In this document: positions 60,354 through 64,000 of the stretch, one piece after another
How the letters are laid out: the number at the start of each line of letters is the position of its first letter
Position numbering within the stretch: the stretch's first letter is position 1
Source of the DNA: Laspinema olomoucense D3b
GTDB lineage: Bacteria > Cyanobacteriota > Cyanobacteriia > Cyanobacteriales > Laspinemataceae
Assembly (NCBI RefSeq): GCF_025370785.1
Contig: NZ_JAMXFA010000037.1
Location: 1-64,000 of the forward strand
DNA: 64,000 nucleotides
Direction of reading: 5' to 3'
Translations under genes and position numbers: made by a program
The notes under the pieces: generated by a model
Told to the model about the DNA's origin: nothing
Seen by the model: only the letters and a program-made list of their open reading frames with translations
Database searches by the model: none

Positions 60354-60950
60354 ATGTCACCTAAAATAATACCGAATCTGGAACTGTTAGAGCGCGATCG
60401 CCTAGATGAGTTGGTCGCACTCTATCGCGCAGTGTTCGCCGAGCCGCCTTCGTCTCAGTGGTGGTCAAAAGAATCAGTGGTGGCCATGTTCGAGCGCTAC
60501 TTCCAGACAGGAGCGGTGCTGGGGGCATTCAGTGGCGAGGGCTTGGTGGGTTTTGCTGTCGTCCAACCGTTGGCCGCAGCTTCCATCATCGGTCAACAGA
60601 CTTGGATTGAACCCGAACAACAATGGCGATCGCTCGATTGGCAATTGCTAGATGAGTTCGGGTTGCTTCCCGATTGTGGTTACTTGGCGGATTTGGGCGT
60701 TGCTGCCAGTCACCGGCAACAGGGAATCGCCAGTGAGTTGGTGCGCTTAGGGTGGAAGCACTATCCCGACAAACCGATGCTGTTGCGGGTAAGTGCTTGC
60801 AAGAGTGATGCGATCGCCCTTTATGAAAAACTAGGGTTTGCCCAGTTGCCTGGACTCGAACAGCGACCAGAATATCGGCAACAGGACGGCTCACTCAAGA
60901 CTGAATCCAAGTTCTTGATGGTCAAGGATGCGACAAGTTCGAGTGGCTGA
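60354..60950 (+). CDS. GNAT-family acetyltransferase
   Basis: The 198-residue protein has the GNAT fold. Motif A is LGVAASHRQQGIASELV with the acetyl-CoA loop RQQGIA at 121-126, and motif B is KSDAIALYEKLGFAQLPG. The substrate is unknown. It follows the PAS-like gene by 3 bases in the cassette B operon. A broken second copy lies at 61595-61735. Cassette A has no such gene, so it is specific to this copy. Confidence 0.88.
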   Translation: MSPKIIPNLELLERDRLDELVALYRAVFAEPPSSQWWSKESVVAMFERYFQTGAVLGAFSGEGLVGFAVVQPLAAASIIGQQTWIEPEQQWRSLDWQLLDEFGLLPDCGYLADLGVAASHRQQGIASELVRLGWKHYPDKPMLLRVSACKSDAIALYEKLGFAQLPGLEQRPEYRQQDGSLKTESKFLMVKDATSSSG

Positions 60951-61008
60951 GGATGGACGAGTCGATTTTGCGATAATCTTTCTTCTGCCGATGCAGGAAC
61001 TAACTGGG

Positions 61009-61527
61009 TCAGTCAGCCGAATCTGAAACGATGGGATCTAATAATGTTGAAGCAACAGAAATGTGAAATTCTTTACCTGTATCTTCCAGTTGAAAATCAA
61101 TAATAAACCGTGTATTCTTGGCAAATAATTCCAGTTTTCGAGCAATGAGTTCATCAAGAATCTCCCGCATATCTTGTTGTTGAATCAACGGGTCGTTCCC
61201 TTTCAAGCCCTTTTTGATGAACTTGTCAATCGTGGATTGCCGTGCCTTCTCTGGAATAAGAGCTAAGTTCCAAGCAGTCACCGCAACCTTGAACAGATTC
61301 TCTCGCTCAATCGGATTGTGGATAAACTCTAGGTAAGGCTCAACAAATTCCTCCAAAACCTCAGACATCTTGACTTCGCCTTTCGGATTCGTCACCATAT
61401 TTGCAAATTTGTCCCCCAGAGGTCCTTCCCGAATTTTCTGCTGCAACTTCTCCAGTTCTTTCTGATGATTTTTGTTCGCACGTTCTTGCTTGAGAATTTC
61501 ACTAAAGCCTTTAGATTTTCTCGCCAT
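61009..61527 (-). CDS. hypothetical helical protein
   Basis: The 172-residue protein starts at ATG 61527 (MARKSKGFSEILKQERANKN), with AAGGAG upstream; a more distant ATG at 61542 is less likely. It has a basic coiled-coil N-terminus, then a helical core (VEPYLEFIHNPIERENLFKV; KARQSTIDKFIKKGLKGNDP) and a beta hairpin near the end (RFIIDFQLEDTGKEFHISVA). It is not recognised. It lies on the opposite strand between the GNAT gene and its broken copy, and may be a later insertion. Confidence 0.6.
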   Translation of the reverse strand: MARKSKGFSEILKQERANKNHQKELEKLQQKIREGPLGDKFANMVTNPKGEVKMSEVLEEFVEPYLEFIHNPIERENLFKVAVTAWNLALIPEKARQSTIDKFIKKGLKGNDPLIQQQDMREILDELIARKLELFAKNTRFIIDFQLEDTGKEFHISVASTLLDPIVSDSAD

Positions 61528-61594
61528 AAAAATCTCCTTCATCGCTTGAACTTAATTTTACCACTCTACATTGAGCCGGTAAAATAGGGGCAAT

Positions 61595-61735
61595 GTCCAG
61601 GTACTACTTTCAGACCCGCTCGGCGTGGGGTGCGCTTAGTGGCGAGAACTTAGTTGGTTCTGCCGTGGTGCAAGCACTATCCCGACAAACCGATGCTGTT
61701 GCGGGTAAGTGCTTGCAAGAGTGATGCGATAGCCT
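61595..61735 (+). pseudogene. broken copy of the GNAT gene
   Basis: Two stretches match the intact gene: YYFQTRSAWGALSGENLVGS (compare ERYFQTGAVLGAFSGEGLVG) and, in another frame, HYPDKPMLLRVSACKSDAIA. The part between them is lost and the frame is shifted, so it cannot encode the enzyme. It ends in a dispersed HIP1-linked repeat. Confidence 0.75.
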
Positions 61736-61757
61736 ACGGCATAGCTTCGCTTACCGC
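61726..61757 (+). repeat. dispersed HIP1-linked repeat
   Basis: GCGATAGCCTACGGCATAGC then TTCGCTTACCGC. It begins exactly where the broken GNAT copy loses similarity to the intact gene. Confidence 0.7.
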
Positions 61758-61843
61758 CACCCAAGTCATTCCTCTACTTTTGCCGGTATCACCCATTGCG
61801 GTTGCGATCGCTCATAATTTGAACCAGCATCTAGAAACCAACT

Positions 61844-62182
61844 ATGCCCGCTAATTTGAACTACAAAACTGCCATCATCACCGGCGCATCTTCCGGCATC
61901 GGACGGGCCACGGCTTTACTATTGGCTGAGGCGGGCGTTCAGGTCGTGCTCGTTTCCCGCTGGGGGGATGCGCTGCAAGAACTCGCAGACCAGATTTTCG
62001 CTGGGGGCGGGACGGCGATCGCAATTTCCACGAATATTACCAATTGCCAACAAGTTCAAGCAATGGTGTCAACGGTCCTGGACAAGTTCGGTCGTATTGA
62101 TGTCCTGGTGAACTCTGCTGGACTGATTGACGTGGCCCCTACCATTGAGGCGAGTGTGGAGCGGTGGCAAGAACTGATTCAG
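61844..62182 (+). pseudogene. 5' part of the interrupted SDR gene
   Basis: About 113 codons match the N-terminal half of the SDR at 35366, including TGASSGIG and LVNSAGLIDVAPT. The coding similarity stops after ATTCAG at 62182, where the tnpB element begins. The Ser-Tyr-Lys residues are in the other fragment, so this part alone cannot be an active enzyme. Confidence 0.9.
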
Positions 62183-62330
62183 GTAAGCTAACCCCCGGCT
62201 GAAGCACGGGGGCTTTCGCCCTCGCTCGACAGTCTTGGGTCTTGTGGTAGCCCTGAATCATCACGGTTCAAAGAACACGCTAGATCCGAGCCTCCGGGCT
62301 GGCTTACAAAAACAGCCCCAATCTTAGAAA
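62163..62330 (-). ncRNA. putative omega (guide) RNA of TnpB
   Basis: In IS605-family elements a non-coding RNA overlaps the 3' end of tnpB, runs through the right-end hairpin and takes the next ~20 bases as guide. Here the hairpin is CCCCCG/CGGGGG (62192-62197 and 62207-62212), the element ends CTTAC, and the guide would be the complement of 62163-62182 (CTGAATCAGTTCTTGCCACC). The upstream limit is not determined. Confidence 0.45.
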
Positions 62331-63500
62331 TATTGATTGCCCCATTCAAGTCAGCGTCACCGTGCCAACCACAATTACCACACTTAAACCGCTTGTCACT
62401 TCTCAGCCCAATATGGTTGCAGACGTGGCAAGTTTGACTGGTGTAGGCAGGTGGGACGGCAACCAGTTCGACCCCTGCCTTAATTGCTTTATAAGTCAGG
62501 AACAACCGCAACTGGTAAAACGCCCAACTGTTCGAGCGTCTACGTTCCGTCTTGTGCCTGGGCTCCTGGTTGGTACGTTCTCGAATGCCCGTCAAATCTT
62601 CAATCGCAATTACGGCATTGCTGGCTTTGGCTGTATCAATGACTTTCTTGCTGATGTTGTGGTTCAACCACTGTTGATAGCGCCGCTCTCTGCCCGACAG
62701 CCGTTTCAAGATCTGTCTCGCTCGTCTGCGAGTAGACCGTGTGCCTTTCGAGGCTTTGCGTTGGAGCGATGCTCTTACTCTGGAAAACTTATCCCTAACC
62801 TGTTGAATCTCTTTTCCATCCCATTTCTCTCCATCAGAAGTAACGGCGATGTCTCTACGCCCAAAGTCAACCCCTATCACCTTGCCCGACTTGGTTGGTT
62901 CCGGGGTTTTATCGGTCAACTGAATATGGATATAAAACAGACCGTCACGATGCTTGCAGAGTTGAGCCGAAGTGGGCTTGCGCCCTTTCAACTTGCCAGC
63001 CTGATAATTAGCAAGCACAACGGGGATATGTTCTCTGCCACCCAGCAACGTCAGACTGACAGTCTTATCCTTCTCCCTGAAATCGAAAATCCGGGCATCG
63101 TAATCAGCCGATGTTGGAGCAAATGTTTGAACGGGTTTGCCTTGAGTTTTTGCTGCTTTCCGATTCGCTCCAACCCTGGCACACACTCTTACTGCTTGGT
63201 TTGCACTCAATCCAAATCGAGAGCGAATGTCCTGATAAACCATGCTTTGAATCGTGGCCTTACTGGTTATCCCCGGCTTGACCTGTTCGTTGGTATAGTT
63301 ACAGGCATCTGCAAACGCCCTGAGCAAATCATCCATTTTGGCGGATTGCTCAGGGGTGGGTTGAAGCTTGCAAACGATAGTGAGGGTTTGTTCCATTCCA
63401 TGATTATATCACGTGTGAAGATGACGTCGGCTAAAGCCGCTAGTTCGTTTTTCCTCTTTGCTCTGAAGAGACAGGGCTTCCAAACGTATCAGGAGGTTTC
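62183..63500 (-). mobile_element. IS605/IS1341-type element carrying only tnpB
   Basis: The ends are set by comparison with the intact SDR gene at 35366: the target ATTCAG/GTGAA is split at 62182/63501 with no target duplication, as for IS200/IS605 elements. There is no tnpA, so it needs a transposase in trans. On the minus strand the left flank ends TTCAC and the element's right end is CTTAC, which is the usual resemblance between target and right cleavage site. Hairpins lie near both ends (CGGCTAAAGCCG at 63428-63439; CCCCCG/CGGGGG at 62192-62212). Confidence 0.88.
62188..63396 (-). CDS. tnpB: TnpB RNA-guided nuclease
   Basis: The 402-residue protein has the RuvC catalytic residues Asp177 (VIGVDFGRRDIAV), Glu266 (AVIAIEDLTG) and Asp347/Asp349 (GDADLNGAINI). 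The zinc ribbon has CHVC (323-326) and CGNC (339-342). All are present, so it may be active. The final residues (GESPRASAGG) are encoded by the right-end hairpin. TnpB cuts DNA next to a target motif using the omega RNA and helps retain the element. Length is typical of the family. Confidence 0.94.
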   Translation of the reverse strand: MEQTLTIVCKLQPTPEQSAKMDDLLRAFADACNYTNEQVKPGITSKATIQSMVYQDIRSRFGLSANQAVRVCARVGANRKAAKTQGKPVQTFAPTSADYDARIFDFREKDKTVSLTLLGGREHIPVVLANYQAGKLKGRKPTSAQLCKHRDGLFYIHIQLTDKTPEPTKSGKVIGVDFGRRDIAVTSDGEKWDGKEIQQVRDKFSRVRASLQRKASKGTRSTRRRARQILKRLSGRERRYQQWLNHNISKKVIDTAKASNAVIAIEDLTGIRERTNQEPRHKTERRRSNSWAFYQLRLFLTYKAIKAGVELVAVPPAYTSQTCHVCNHIGLRSDKRFKCGNCGWHGDADLNGAINISKIGAVFVSQPGGSDLACSLNRDDSGLPQDPRLSSEGESPRASAGG

Positions 63501-63914
63501 GTGAACTTGCTGGGAGCGATGTACTGTTGTCATGCCGTAGCCCCGGTGATGCAAGAACAACAGCGGGGCCACATCGTCAATGTTTCCTCCGTGGCGGGTC
63601 GGACGGCTTCGGCTGGAGTGAGCGCTTACAATGCCAGCAAGTGGGGTGTGGGTGCGTTCTCGGAAGCGTTGCGCCAGGAACTGTGCAAAAGCAGGGTGCG
63701 AGTGACGGTGGTGGAGCCAGGTTGGGTGGAGACGCCACTCTATGACGAGATTACGAGTGGGGCCATGCAGGAGCGGGTTAGTCGCTGGCAAGAGGGCATC
63801 TGTGAGCCACTGCTGCCGGAGGATGTGGCGGGGGCGATTGGGTTCACTCTATCTCAACCCCAGCGGGTGAATGTCAACGAGATTTTGCTCAGACCGACTG
63901 GGCAGATGAATTAG
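63501..63914 (+). pseudogene. 3' part of the interrupted SDR gene
   Basis: About 137 codons match the C-terminal half of the SDR at 35366, including NVSSVAG and YNASK and PGWVETPLYD. The element's end supplies AGGAGG, four bases before the GTG at 63501 that begins this fragment, so it might be translated, but without the cofactor-binding half. Confidence 0.9.
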
Positions 63915-63922
63915 TGGGGCGA

Positions 63923-63983
63923 GGGGATGAACAGAAGTGGGCTTGTTTATAAGAGATAGCCTTTATAGAGGACTTGTGTTTAC
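63923..63983. repeat. hairpin repeat copy 3, after the second SDR
   Basis: A degenerate copy of 36126-36186: TGAACAGAAGT and ACTTGTGTTTACC form a partial stem and GTTTATAAGAGAT is the core. It has the same place, just after the SDR stop, as copy 1. Confidence 0.6.
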
Positions 63984-64000
63984 CGTGGAAAAATTTTATT

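Noticed and set aside
61654-61854. 66-codon plus-strand frame starting MVLPWCKHYPDKP
   Set aside because: It is a frame through the broken GNAT copy and a dispersed repeat, not an independent gene.

Overview
The window looks like part of a large conjugative plasmid (or an integrated element) from a filamentous cyanobacterium. The clues are many HIP1 octamers (GCGATCGC) and HIP1-linked dispersed repeats, cyanobacterial-type proteins (Ycf46-like AAA+ ATPase, Csx18-like protein, WYL regulator next to a CRISPR locus), a ParA/ParB pair, small SSB genes and a long type IV secretion operon. All names rest on motifs read by eye; no database search was run.

Layout. 0-3 kb: a macro-domain-like protein facing a membrane-anchored WD40 protein. 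3.1-4.1 kb: an ssb gene plus a second gene whose product ends in an SSB-type acidic tip. 4.3-21.6 kb: one long minus-strand conjugation operon. In transcription order it carries VirB2-like pilin, VirB3-like, VirB4, VirB5/TrbJ-like, VirB6/TrbL-like, VirB8-like, VirB10, VirB9/TraK-like, two unknown envelope proteins, the VirD4 coupling protein, two unknowns and an AAA+ ATPase. No relaxase was recognised. 22-30 kb: a 1612-residue protein with a DxDGD motif like that of multisubunit or QDE-1-type RNA polymerases, then parB-parA, a SAP-like protein, and a second ssb with a truncated partner gene.

30.8-36.2 kb and 55.9-64 kb hold two diverged copies of the same cassette in the same orientation. Each has a ~110-residue protein and a ~633-residue coiled-coil protein on the minus strand, and divergently a helix-turn-helix-like regulator, a PAS-like protein and a short-chain dehydrogenase (SDR). 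In the second copy the SDR gene is split by an IS605-family tnpB element.

Between the cassettes lies a type III-B CRISPR-Cas locus: a WYL regulator, then minus-strand cmr2, cmr3, cmr4, cmr5, a fused Cmr6-Cmr1 gene, a CARF-HEPN ribonuclease, a csx18-like gene, cas1, cas2, leader and a 38-repeat array. Beyond the array are relic CRISPR repeats, two small membrane-protein genes and a 475-bp Tn3-derived miniature element with intact terminal repeats and a 5-bp target duplication.

The most unusual items are the RNA-polymerase-like plasmid protein, the duplicated cassette flanking CRISPR-Cas, the two-gene SSB arrangement, the Cmr4 subunit lacking its usual catalytic aspartate, and the tnpB insertion with a readable target motif and guide.
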